In this document: positions 26,705 through 34,969 of the stretch, in pieces | How positions within the stretch are numbered: the stretch's first letter is position 1 | Layout of the letters: every line of letters starts with the position of its first letter | From: UBA6614 sp002433235 | Lineage (GTDB): Bacteria > Verrucomicrobiota > Verrucomicrobiia > Limisphaerales > UBA1100 | Assembly (NCBI GenBank): GCA_002433235.1 | Contig: DJHS01000153.1 | Span: 62,001 to 126,000 of the forward strand | Reading direction: 5' to 3' | DNA length: 64,000 nt | Notes under the pieces: model-generated | Database searches by the model: none | Seen by the model: the letters and a program-made list of their open reading frames with translations, nothing else | What the model was told of the DNA's origin: nothing | Made by a program: the position numbers and the translations under genes

Positions 26705-28387
26705 ATGGAAAACCTTCTCGCTGCCGCTAACCAACCCGTTGACTACACCCCCTTCTGGATTCTCGCCGCCGGCGTGGTGTTTGTCATTGTCAGCATCGTC
26801 AAATTTCGCCTGCACCCATTCCTAGGACTGACACTGGGTGCCGTTCTGGTGGGCGTGCTCACGCCGCAACTGCCGGACAGCTACAACGACAAACAGACGA
26901 AGCTCTTGGAGAAGTTGAAGAAGCAGTACGACACAACCGGGGACGATGGAGAGCCTGACGGGTATTTCAATACCGCGGAGCAAAAGGAGATGAAGGAAGC
27001 GGATCGCCAGGAGATGACCAAAAACCATCTTCGCCCCGATGGCAGCGTGAACCACTGGGGCAAGGCGGTTTCGTTGTCCATGGCTGGTTTTGGCAAACTG
27101 GTTGGGGGCATTGGTTTCGTTATCGCAATGGCGGCGATCATTGGTATGTGCATGATGGAAAGTGGCGCCGCGGACCAGATTGTGCGGCGCTTGATGAACT
27201 CATTGGGGGAAGACCGCGCGGCGTGGGCGATGTTGATTAGCGGGTTCATATTATCAATACCAGTGTTTTTCGATACAGTTTTTTTCCTCATTATCCCGCT
27301 GGCACGGGCGCTGGCATTGCGAACGGGCAAAAACTACACGCTTTATGTGTGCGTAGTAGCCGGCGCGGGGGCCATCACTCACACGATCGTACCGCCCACG
27401 CCGGGACCGTTGATGATCGCGGAAAACCTTCAACAATCCGCGGGGGCCGCCATCATCGCGGGCTTGATCGCCTCCATTATCCCAGTGGCGATTGTGATGT
27501 GGTTGTCCAAAAGGTTTAATGAAAAGCTCAACATCCCCCTGCGCGAAACGCGCGGATCCACCCTGAAGGAACTGGGCGGCATCGTGAAAAAGAAGGCGAA
27601 TGAGTTGCCGGGTTTTGGGATCTCTCTGTTGCCGGTGGTGTTGCCGGTAGTGCTGATCGCCATGGTCACGTTTGTGGATTTCCTGGGTGAACTGGAGGGC
27701 GTCAACCTGCACGTGCCGGCAGGCCTAATGGGCGTGCTGGAATTTTTGGGAAACAAGAATGTCGCGATGTTCCTCGCGGCGCTGATCGCCATGTACACTC
27801 TGGCCAAGCAGCGTGGGTGGACGCTCGACAAGTTGGGTGAATCGGTGAACTCCCCGCTGGAGGTTGCGGGCGTGATCATTCTCATCACCGGCGCGGGTGG
27901 CGCCTTTGGCAGCATGATCCGTGAAACGGGCATTGGCGACACGATCAAGGCGATTGGCGTCAGCGAAGGCGGCACGGCGGGGATGCTTTTCATGGCGTGG
28001 CTGCTCACGGCCGTGATTCGCGCGGCGCAGGGCTCGGCCACAGTGTCGATGATCACCGGCTCGGGCATCATGGCGCCCATTCTCGCAACGATGGTGGACA
28101 GTGGCACGCTGGGCTGCCACCCCATTTATTTCTGCCTGGCGATTGGCTTCGGAGCATTTCCGCTTTCGTGGATGAATGATAGCGGGTTTTGGGTGGTGCA
28201 GCGCATGAGCGGGTTTACGGAGAAGGAAACGTTGAAAACGTGGACGGTGATGCTCACGGCCATTGGCGTAGCCGGCATTATTCAGGTGATGGCGGCGGCG
28301 GCGATTTTCCCCATGAAACCGGCCAAGTCCAGCGAAGCCTCTCCCGCGCCTCCCATCCAAAAGACCGCGCATCAAGATGGCCGCTGA
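26705..28387 (+). CDS. GntP-family permease with an EF-hand-like loop insertion
   Basis: 560 residues, a multi-spanning proton-coupled transporter of the gluconate (GntP) family. Transmembrane helices with the family motifs SGFILSIPVFFDTVFFLIIPLA and ITHTIVPPTPGPLMIAENL are clear. Family members carry gluconate or related hydroxy-acids. Between the second and third hydrophobic blocks there is a hydrophilic insert of about 55 residues (57-110). It includes DGEPDGYFNTAE at residues 81-92, which fits the EF-hand loop pattern with acidic ligands at positions 1, 3 and 5 and Glu at 12. Its stop overlaps the start of the next gene by 11 bases. Confidence 0.88.
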   Translation: MENLLAAANQPVDYTPFWILAAGVVFVIVSIVKFRLHPFLGLTLGAVLVGVLTPQLPDSYNDKQTKLLEKLKKQYDTTGDDGEPDGYFNTAEQKEMKEADRQEMTKNHLRPDGSVNHWGKAVSLSMAGFGKLVGGIGFVIAMAAIIGMCMMESGAADQIVRRLMNSLGEDRAAWAMLISGFILSIPVFFDTVFFLIIPLARALALRTGKNYTLYVCVVAGAGAITHTIVPPTPGPLMIAENLQQSAGAAIIAGLIASIIPVAIVMWLSKRFNEKLNIPLRETRGSTLKELGGIVKKKANELPGFGISLLPVVLPVVLIAMVTFVDFLGELEGVNLHVPAGLMGVLEFLGNKNVAMFLAALIAMYTLAKQRGWTLDKLGESVNSPLEVAGVIILITGAGGAFGSMIRETGIGDTIKAIGVSEGGTAGMLFMAWLLTAVIRAAQGSATVSMITGSGIMAPILATMVDSGTLGCHPIYFCLAIGFGAFPLSWMNDSGFWVVQRMSGFTEKETLKTWTVMLTAIGVAGIIQVMAAAAIFPMKPAKSSEASPAPPIQKTAHQDGR

Positions 28388-30779
28388 CGACGCCTTGAAC
28401 GAGGGAGACACCCGTAACGAAGCCTCCTCAGCACCAGCCCCAGCCTTATGGGCTTTCGGAGGGGTCATTTTCACGGGCGCGTTTCTGCTATTTCAGGTTC
28501 AACCGCTAATTGGAAAGTACATTCTGCCTTGGTTCGGGGGGGGGCCGGGTATCTGGACCACCTGCCTGCTATTCTTTCAAGTCATGCTCTTTGCCGGCTA
28601 CGCCTATGCCCATTGGCTCAGCGGCCGTGCGTTGGCGCAACAGATTAAAATCCACCTCGTGCTTTTGGCCCTGGCTCTTCTCACCCTGCCCATCACACCA
28701 TCCGACCAGTGGAAACCCGGCCCCGGTGAGGAACCCATGGGGCGCATTCTCCTGCTGTTGATCGCCTCGGTTGGCTTGCCCTATCTCGTGCTGGCCAGCA
28801 CGGGACCGCTGGCTCAGGCATGGTTCAGTCGTGCCAATCCCGGCCGGTCGCCCTACCGGCTTTATGCCCTGTCCAATGTTGGTTCCCTGCTGGCACTGAT
28901 CACCTTTCCGTTTGTGGTCGAGCCCAGTACTACGCGTACTATGCAGGTCAACGGCTGGTCACTGGCCACTGTATTTTACATCGGCCTTTTTGGCTGGGTG
29001 GCTTGGCAAATGCGGAGCATCGATGGTGAGACATCAAATGATGCTCCACCGAAAAAGGAAGCCGTAGAACCCGCGCCATCCCTTGTCTGGAATGTTCCCC
29101 TGTGGCTGCTACTTCCCGCCTGCGGCACGGTGTTGCTCATGTCCACCACCAACCTCATTTGCCAGGAAATTGCCGTCATCCCTTTCCTGTGGGTTGTCCC
29201 GCTGGCGCTGTACCTCCTCACCTTCATCATTGCCTTTGATAGTCCGCGCTGGTATCTCCGGCCGCTGTTCGTGGCCGGCTTCCTTGCCTCCGCGGGCGCG
29301 AGTTGCTGGGCGCTAAACAAGGGAGTGGATCTTTCCATCCAGAAACAGCTCGGCATTTTCATCAGCACACTCTTCTTCGGCTGCATGGTTTGCCACGGGG
29401 AGTTGTTTCGGCTGCGGCCGCCCAGCCACAAACTCACCGCCTACTACCTGTGCATCTCCGGTGGCGGGGCGCTGGGCGGACTGTTTGTTTCGTTGGGTGC
29501 ACCGGCTTTGTTTCAGGTGTTTTTCTGGGAATTTCATCTGGGCTTGGGCCTGTGCGGGTTGCTGGCAGGCGTTCTTTGGCTTCGATCAGTCTGGTCGGCC
29601 AGCCGAATGCAACTCGTGGTGGTGTGTGTGCTGATGACGGCCGCCCTGCAGGCACTCACGTGGGGATTGTCGCAGCAGATGAAGCGCATACAAACGCATG
29701 TCAGCCGCACGGGAGGCAAAAGCCTTTACGCCACGCGAAATTTTTACGGCCTGCTCAAGGTCAATGAATGGCCCGCATATTATCCCGGAGGAACCAATGC
29801 CCTCACCGCCAAACGAGATCTACTGCACGGCCGCATTTCCCACGGGGGACAGTACGTGGACCCCGCATTGGCGCTCCGGCCCATCACTTATTTCGGCCCG
29901 CAATCAGGCATTGGCCTCACGCTGACTCACGTGCGCGAGGGCGGTGCCAAGCGTGTAGGAGTGCTCGGCCTCGGCACGGGATCCGCCGCGGTGTATGCCC
30001 GGGCCGGTGATCGGTTTCGCTTTTATGAAATCAACGCCGCCGTGGAACATGTGGCGGAAAATCATTTCACCTACCTGAGGAGCGCGCGCGACCGCGGCGC
30101 CGAGGTGGATGTCGTTCTTGGCGATGGACGGCTGATGCTTGAGATGGAGTCCAAGCCCATGAAGTTTGATGTCATCTCAATGGATGCCTTTAGCAGTGAT
30201 TCCGTGCCGGTACATCTGCTCACCAACGAAGCCTTTGAGATTTACGAGAAACACCTTTCGCCCGGCGGCGTCATCGTCATCAACATCACCAACCGTTATC
30301 TGGACCTTGCCCCCGTCATGTGGGCTGTTTCCGGCCATAGAAATCTGCACCTGCGCATCATTCACCACTGGCCCAACTCCCAGTTGGAACCCTGGTTCAA
30401 CCCCACCACCTATGTGCTTCTTTCGCCGCGCGAGGATTTCTTTGAGCAACACACCATGAAAAAGGCCTCCCTTGCCAGTCACGAAACCTTTGCGAAGCAG
30501 TTGAGGAAGTGGTTGAAAAACGCCGGCATGGGTTCCGGCACCGACGGACAATTGACCCTCGACGCCGCGCTGCAGCGGCTGCTTGAAACAACCGCCACCA
30601 AAAATCCTGGCGAAGAAGTGATGATCCAACATGCCCGGCAAATTGCCGGCACGCTGTTCATTCAAAACAAGTATTACGCCAACTACACGTTGGACAGCTT
30701 CCTTGACCTGCCCATTGACAAAAAGACCGTACCGGTCTGGACCGACGACTACAGTAGCCTGTTCAGCATCCTCAAGTAG
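28377..30779 (+). CDS. Membrane-fused spermidine-synthase-like protein
   Basis: 800 residues. About 10 predicted transmembrane helices fill the first ~450 residues (for example LLFQVQPLIGKYILPWFGG). A C-terminal spermidine-synthase-like Rossmann domain follows, with SAM-type motif VGVLGLGTGSAAVYARAG, the acidic loop FRFYEIN, VVLGDGRL and the DVISMDAFSSDSVPVHLLT strand. This architecture is common in Verrucomicrobiota and Planctomycetes, but its reaction is not established. A polyamine-like aminopropyl transfer or a methyltransfer is possible. The 3' end overlaps the convergent epimerase by eight bases. Confidence 0.88.
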   Translation: MAADDALNEGDTRNEASSAPAPALWAFGGVIFTGAFLLFQVQPLIGKYILPWFGGGPGIWTTCLLFFQVMLFAGYAYAHWLSGRALAQQIKIHLVLLALALLTLPITPSDQWKPGPGEEPMGRILLLLIASVGLPYLVLASTGPLAQAWFSRANPGRSPYRLYALSNVGSLLALITFPFVVEPSTTRTMQVNGWSLATVFYIGLFGWVAWQMRSIDGETSNDAPPKKEAVEPAPSLVWNVPLWLLLPACGTVLLMSTTNLICQEIAVIPFLWVVPLALYLLTFIIAFDSPRWYLRPLFVAGFLASAGASCWALNKGVDLSIQKQLGIFISTLFFGCMVCHGELFRLRPPSHKLTAYYLCISGGGALGGLFVSLGAPALFQVFFWEFHLGLGLCGLLAGVLWLRSVWSASRMQLVVVCVLMTAALQALTWGLSQQMKRIQTHVSRTGGKSLYATRNFYGLLKVNEWPAYYPGGTNALTAKRDLLHGRISHGGQYVDPALALRPITYFGPQSGIGLTLTHVREGGAKRVGVLGLGTGSAAVYARAGDRFRFYEINAAVEHVAENHFTYLRSARDRGAEVDVVLGDGRLMLEMESKPMKFDVISMDAFSSDSVPVHLLTNEAFEIYEKHLSPGGVIVINITNRYLDLAPVMWAVSGHRNLHLRIIHHWPNSQLEPWFNPTTYVLLSPREDFFEQHTMKKASLASHETFAKQLRKWLKNAGMGSGTDGQLTLDAALQRLLETTATKNPGEEVMIQHARQIAGTLFIQNKYYANYTLDSFLDLPIDKKTVPVWTDDYSSLFSILK

Positions 30780-31536
30780 CCTCCCAGCGGCGGCCCAGAA
30801 TGATCTCCGTCCCGTCCGGCCACTGCTCTTCCGGCTCAAAGCCAGCAATCTCAAGCGCCCGCGACAAATCGTAACGCGCCGTGTCCACTGGCCGGCTGGT
30901 GGCGTAAAGCACAACGTACTTCAAGTCAGCATCCGCCTCCACACATCCCGCGAAAAAACGTCCCGCATCACCCGGACTCAGGTACACATCCCGGTAGATT
31001 GACTCCGCCGCAATCTCCTCCACCTGTCCTTCATCCCGTGGACACCATCCCAGCCGCGTCACAATCACGCTCATTCCATGCTTCTCCGCGTGACTGCACC
31101 CCACGGCTTCCATGAACATTTTCGTCGCCGCATACCAGCTCTTCGGCGAGACCGGCGTCGATTCATTCAGCGGCCAAGGCCCCTCCTCGACCCGGTACCA
31201 GTTCACTTGTCCGCTACTGGCCAGAATCACCCGCCGCACACCCGCCGTACGCGCCGCTTCCATTACGTGGAACAAGCCGGTGATGTTGGGTGGGAACAAA
31301 TTCCGCACTGGATCCTCCACATCATCCGGGGTGGCCGCCAGGTGCACCAGTACCTCAACATCCTCCATCGCCTCCGCCAGTGCAGCAGTGTCCTCCAGAT
31401 CCGCCACCCATGCCTGTTCCAGATTGGGCGATGGGTCCCGGTCAAAGCCCCGCACAAGGTGCCCCCGCTTTAACAGTTCCAGCACCACTGCCTGTCCTAC
31501 CCGCCCCGCCGAGCCCGTTACCAAGACACTTTTCAC
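30772..31536 (-). CDS. NAD(P)-dependent epimerase/dehydratase
   Basis: 254 residues from GTG at 31536. The Rossmann motif VLVTGSAGRVGQAVV begins at residue 4, followed by VHLAATPDD, the catalytic region SSGQVN and YAATK (Tyr-x-x-x-Lys), and VTRLGWCPRD. The last of these is like the uronate-dehydrogenase and UDP-sugar-epimerase relatives. The start is moved inward from an ATG at 31593 because that would leave only 14 bases to the divergent start at 31608, and the sequence ahead of residue 1 is not conserved. Substrate unknown. The stop overlaps the convergent upstream gene. Confidence 0.82.
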   Translation of the reverse strand: MKSVLVTGSAGRVGQAVVLELLKRGHLVRGFDRDPSPNLEQAWVADLEDTAALAEAMEDVEVLVHLAATPDDVEDPVRNLFPPNITGLFHVMEAARTAGVRRVILASSGQVNWYRVEEGPWPLNESTPVSPKSWYAATKMFMEAVGCSHAEKHGMSVIVTRLGWCPRDEGQVEEIAAESIYRDVYLSPGDAGRFFAGCVEADADLKYVVLYATSRPVDTARYDLSRALEIAGFEPEEQWPDGTEIILGRRWEAT

Positions 31537-31607
31537 CGCGTTCACGAGCGGAGTGTTCCATATCAATCCCGCGTTGCCAACCGCCGCCATCATGCCACAC
31601 TGGTCTC

Positions 31608-32528
31608 ATGCAACGCATTCTTCTCGTTTTTGCCATCCTCTGTGCCAACGCTTCTTTCACTGCCCAAAATCGAAAGCCTTGGCCCGCCCAAATTGAAGGT
31701 GCGGAGAAGGTCATCTACAAAACCATCAGCGACCTAAAGTTGCATCTTCACATTTTTCGGCCAGTGAAACAAAAAGCCAATGCGCCCGCGGTCGTGTTTT
31801 TTTTCGGCGGCGGCTGGAGGGGAGGCACCCCCAAACAATTCGAGCAGCAATGCCGCTATCTCGCCAGCCGCGGCATGGTGGCCATGACCGCCGAGTACCG
31901 CATCCGCAACCTGCACGGCACACTGGCCACCGCCTGCGTAGAGGACGGCAAGAGTGCCATCCGTTGGATCCGCTCCAACGCCAAGATGCTCGGTGTAGAC
32001 CCCAACCGGATTGCCGCCGGCGGCGGCTCCGCAGGTGGGCATGTGGCAGCCTGCACGGGTGTGATTGCCGGGTTTGAAGCGAAGGGTGAAAACCCAAAAA
32101 TTAGTTCCGTCCCCAATGCCCTTCTCCTCTTCAATCCGCCCTGTGTCTTGGCACCTCTTCCCGAGCGGAAAGATTTCCTGAATCCGGAAAACATCGCCGG
32201 CCTGCGCGAGCGCATGGGCGTGCCACCGGCGGCGTTGTCACCGTGGCACCACGTAAAAAAGGGGCAGCCGCCCACACTTGTACTGCACGGTGAAAATGAT
32301 CCAACCGTGAAATTCTGGACCGCCAAGGTTTTTGTCGAAAAAATGAAAGCTGCGGGCAACCCCGCCGAGCTGGCGGCTTACCCGGGTGAAGCCCACGGTT
32401 TTTTCAATTACGGCCGCGGCGGAAACAGAATGTTCACGGCCACCATGAAACGTACGGATGAATTCCTTGCCAAGCTCGGCTGGCTTCGCGGCAAGCCGGG
32501 GATTGTCCAGTTTTTAAGGAACAACTAG
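31608..32528 (+). CDS. Secreted alpha/beta-hydrolase (acetyl esterase/lipase-like)
   Basis: 306 residues with a signal peptide (hydrophobic residues 3-18, cleavage near SFTAQ). The hydrolase core shows VVFFFGGGWRGGTPKQ in place of the HGGGW oxyanion-hole motif, the nucleophile elbow AAGGGSAGGHVAA (Ser near residue 142), LHGENDPTVKF with the acid and PGEAHGFFNYG with the His. It is a member of the BD-FAE/hormone-sensitive-lipase side of the fold, frequently found acting on polysaccharide acetyl groups. The ATG at 31608 is the only good start. It is divergent from the preceding epimerase. Confidence 0.85.
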   Translation: MQRILLVFAILCANASFTAQNRKPWPAQIEGAEKVIYKTISDLKLHLHIFRPVKQKANAPAVVFFFGGGWRGGTPKQFEQQCRYLASRGMVAMTAEYRIRNLHGTLATACVEDGKSAIRWIRSNAKMLGVDPNRIAAGGGSAGGHVAACTGVIAGFEAKGENPKISSVPNALLLFNPPCVLAPLPERKDFLNPENIAGLRERMGVPPAALSPWHHVKKGQPPTLVLHGENDPTVKFWTAKVFVEKMKAAGNPAELAAYPGEAHGFFNYGRGGNRMFTATMKRTDEFLAKLGWLRGKPGIVQFLRNN

Positions 32529-32591
32529 CCTGTGCGCCAAGCCAGCAACGCGGGGTTGCCAATCGCAGGGGGCCGCACTACCATCGTGCGC

Positions 32592-33734
32592 ATGAAGCAC
32601 CGATGGCTGGCCCTTGGGGCCACTCTCTCGCTGGGCGTCGCGGGCTGGACCGCGCCGATTTCCGACTCCATCAAGACCCTTCGCGCCGTCGGCACCGAGG
32701 GACAAGGCAATGCCGCCGCCGCCAAGGCGTTAAGGCAACTCGCAAAAGCTGATGCCGCTGCGCTGCCAGAAATCCTCACCGCCATGAACGGCGCCAACCC
32801 GCTGGCCGCCAACTGGCTTCGCTCCGCCGTGGACACCATTGCCGCCCGCGAGGACAAGCTGCCCGTTGCCGCCCTCAAGAAATTTCTCGCTGACCAAAAG
32901 CAAAACCCGCGTGCACGGCGGCTGGCTTTTGAGCTGATCCAGCGCGCCGAGCCGGACACCGCGGCCAAACTCATTCCCACGATGCTCAATGATCCCAGCG
33001 TTGAATTGCGCCGCGACGCCGTACAGCGCCTCATCATTGCCGCCACCGCACAGCAGGAAAAAAAGCAGGAAGGCCTCGCCCTTGCCACCTTCCGCAAGGC
33101 CCTTGACGCCGCCCGCGACCTTGACCAAATCAAGACCATCACCACACACCTTCGCCAACTCAAGGCCAAGGTCGATCTCCCGCGTCATTTCGGATTCCTC
33201 ATGCACTGGCATGTCATTGGCCCCTTCGACAACTCCGACCGCAAAGGATTCGACATAGTTTTTCCCCCGGAGAAGGGCGTGAAGCTCAATGCCACCCACC
33301 CCGGCAAGGACGGAAAGGTAAAGTGGAGTCCGTTCATCACCGCCGATGAATACGGCAAGGTGGATATCAACCTCGCTTATCCCGGCCTCATCAAGGAGGT
33401 GACCGCCTATGCTTACACTACCTACAACTCCCCCGAGGCTCGCGCCGTGCAACTCCGGCTTGCGTGCAAAAATGCCTGGAAGATTTGGGTCAACGGCAAG
33501 CTCGTTTTCGGCCGCGATGAATACCATCGCGGCACCCGCATCGATCATTACCAGCTCGACGCCCAGATGAAAAAAGGCCCCAACACCATTCTCATTAAGC
33601 TGTGCCAAAATGAGCAGACCCAGTCCTGGACCAAGCAGTGGGAATTCCAGCTTCGCGTATGCGACGCCACCGGCACCGCCCTGCTAGCCAGCAACCGTCT
33701 CCCCACCCCTAAGGAAGGAAAAACCGGCAATTGA
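32592..33734 (+). CDS. Secreted HEAT-like protein with a C-terminal beta-sandwich
   Basis: 380 residues with a signal peptide (residues 1-20). The first ~170 mature residues are Ala/Leu-rich helical pairs (for example LPEILTAMNGANPLAANWLR) like HEAT repeats. From LMHWHVIGPFDN (about residue 199) onward a beta-rich domain contains LACKNAWKIWVNGKLVF. The phrase WHVIGPFDN and the 'K.W.NG' strand are typical of carbohydrate-binding or galactose-binding-like modules of secreted enzymes in this phylum. No catalytic residue is recognised. It precedes a beta-propeller protein and they may be co-transcribed. Confidence 0.7.
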   Translation: MKHRWLALGATLSLGVAGWTAPISDSIKTLRAVGTEGQGNAAAAKALRQLAKADAAALPEILTAMNGANPLAANWLRSAVDTIAAREDKLPVAALKKFLADQKQNPRARRLAFELIQRAEPDTAAKLIPTMLNDPSVELRRDAVQRLIIAATAQQEKKQEGLALATFRKALDAARDLDQIKTITTHLRQLKAKVDLPRHFGFLMHWHVIGPFDNSDRKGFDIVFPPEKGVKLNATHPGKDGKVKWSPFITADEYGKVDINLAYPGLIKEVTAYAYTTYNSPEARAVQLRLACKNAWKIWVNGKLVFGRDEYHRGTRIDHYQLDAQMKKGPNTILIKLCQNEQTQSWTKQWEFQLRVCDATGTALLASNRLPTPKEGKTGN

Positions 33735-33769
33735 TCACGCCCCCTCCAGCCAGACTGAGATCTTTTAAA

Positions 33770-34966
33770 ATGAAAACCATCATCGCACTTTTCATCGCCA
33801 TGACAATCGCCGTGGAGGCGGGAGACTGGCGGCAATTCCGCGGCCCCAACGGCAACGGCATCGCGCCGGACGAGGCCCTGCCCACATCCCTGACCAAGGA
33901 TAACTTGAAGTGGTCCACCAGCCTGCCCGGACGTGGCTTGTCGGGGGTGATTGTGGTTGGCGAGCGGGTTATTATCACCTGCAGCAGCGGTCCCCGGCAG
34001 GATCGTTTGCACATTGTCTGTCTCAATGCAAAGGATGGAGCTATCCGTTGGCACCGACAGTTCTGGGCCACGGGCCGCACCATGTGCCACAGCAAGACCA
34101 GTGTGGCCGCCCCAACCCCCTGCACCGACGGGGAATATATCTACGCCAACTTTTCCTCCAATGACTTGGTTTGCCTCGATCTCAACGGCAACCTGCAATG
34201 GCTGCGCGGGCTGACCCATGATTATGCCAACGTAAGCAACAGCCTCGGCATGGCCTCCTCGCTGCTGGTGGCGGGCAACGTGCTGGTGGTTCCCGTGGAG
34301 AATGACAGCGAGTCATACACCATCGGCATCAACAAAACATCCGGAGCAAACCTCTGGCGCCTGAGCCGTCCAAAGGCTGCGAACTGGACCACCCCCACAC
34401 TGCTGGAAGGCGCCTTCAAGGGGCGCGACCTCGTGGCGCTGCAATCCAGCAAGGGCGTCTCCGCCGTGGACCTGAAGACCGGCGACGCCGTCTGGAACTT
34501 TGGCAACGGCGCCTCCACCACCTCGTCCACCTGCGTTCTCGATGGCGTTCTTTACGTGCCCTCCAATGGAATCACCGCAATCCAGCCACGCTCGGATGGC
34601 AAGGAACCGGATGAGCTTTGGCAAAGTGGCCGCCTGCAGCCCTCCACGGCCAGCCCAATCGCGCTGGGAGACCATGTCTACACGGTGAACCGAGCCGGCG
34701 TACTGACAGCCGGCAACTTGAAAACCGGCGAACGCGAGTGGCAAAAGCGCCTCAAGGGGCCATTCAGTTCCACCCCCGTGGCCGCGGGCAGTCATCTTTA
34801 TTTCTTCAACGAAACCGGCTTGATGCAAGTGGTGGACACGGCGAAGGGCGAGGATGGCGAGATCCGTACGCTGAATCTCGACGATCAGATCCTAGCCACC
34901 CCGGCCGTGGCCAACGGAGCCATCTACGTCCGCAGCAACTCGAAGATATACAAGGTTGCCAAGTAG
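33770..34966 (+). CDS. Secreted PQQ-like beta-propeller protein
   Basis: 398 residues. The signal peptide ends near AVEAGD (residue 17). DWRQFRGPNGNGIAPDE is the family-typical start of secreted outer-membrane-assembly-like (PQQ_2) propellers of Planctomycetes and Verrucomicrobia. Repeats carry paired Trp/Gly strands such as AKDGAIRWHRQF, DLNGNLQWLRGL, KTSGANLWRLSR, KTGDAVWNFGNG and KTGEREWQKRL, giving about seven blades. PQQ cofactor binding is not implied. The role in these phyla is unknown. ATG at 33770 is the likely start. Confidence 0.85.
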   Translation: MKTIIALFIAMTIAVEAGDWRQFRGPNGNGIAPDEALPTSLTKDNLKWSTSLPGRGLSGVIVVGERVIITCSSGPRQDRLHIVCLNAKDGAIRWHRQFWATGRTMCHSKTSVAAPTPCTDGEYIYANFSSNDLVCLDLNGNLQWLRGLTHDYANVSNSLGMASSLLVAGNVLVVPVENDSESYTIGINKTSGANLWRLSRPKAANWTTPTLLEGAFKGRDLVALQSSKGVSAVDLKTGDAVWNFGNGASTTSSTCVLDGVLYVPSNGITAIQPRSDGKEPDELWQSGRLQPSTASPIALGDHVYTVNRAGVLTAGNLKTGEREWQKRLKGPFSSTPVAAGSHLYFFNETGLMQVVDTAKGEDGEIRTLNLDDQILATPAVANGAIYVRSNSKIYKVAK

Positions 34967-34969
34967 CCC

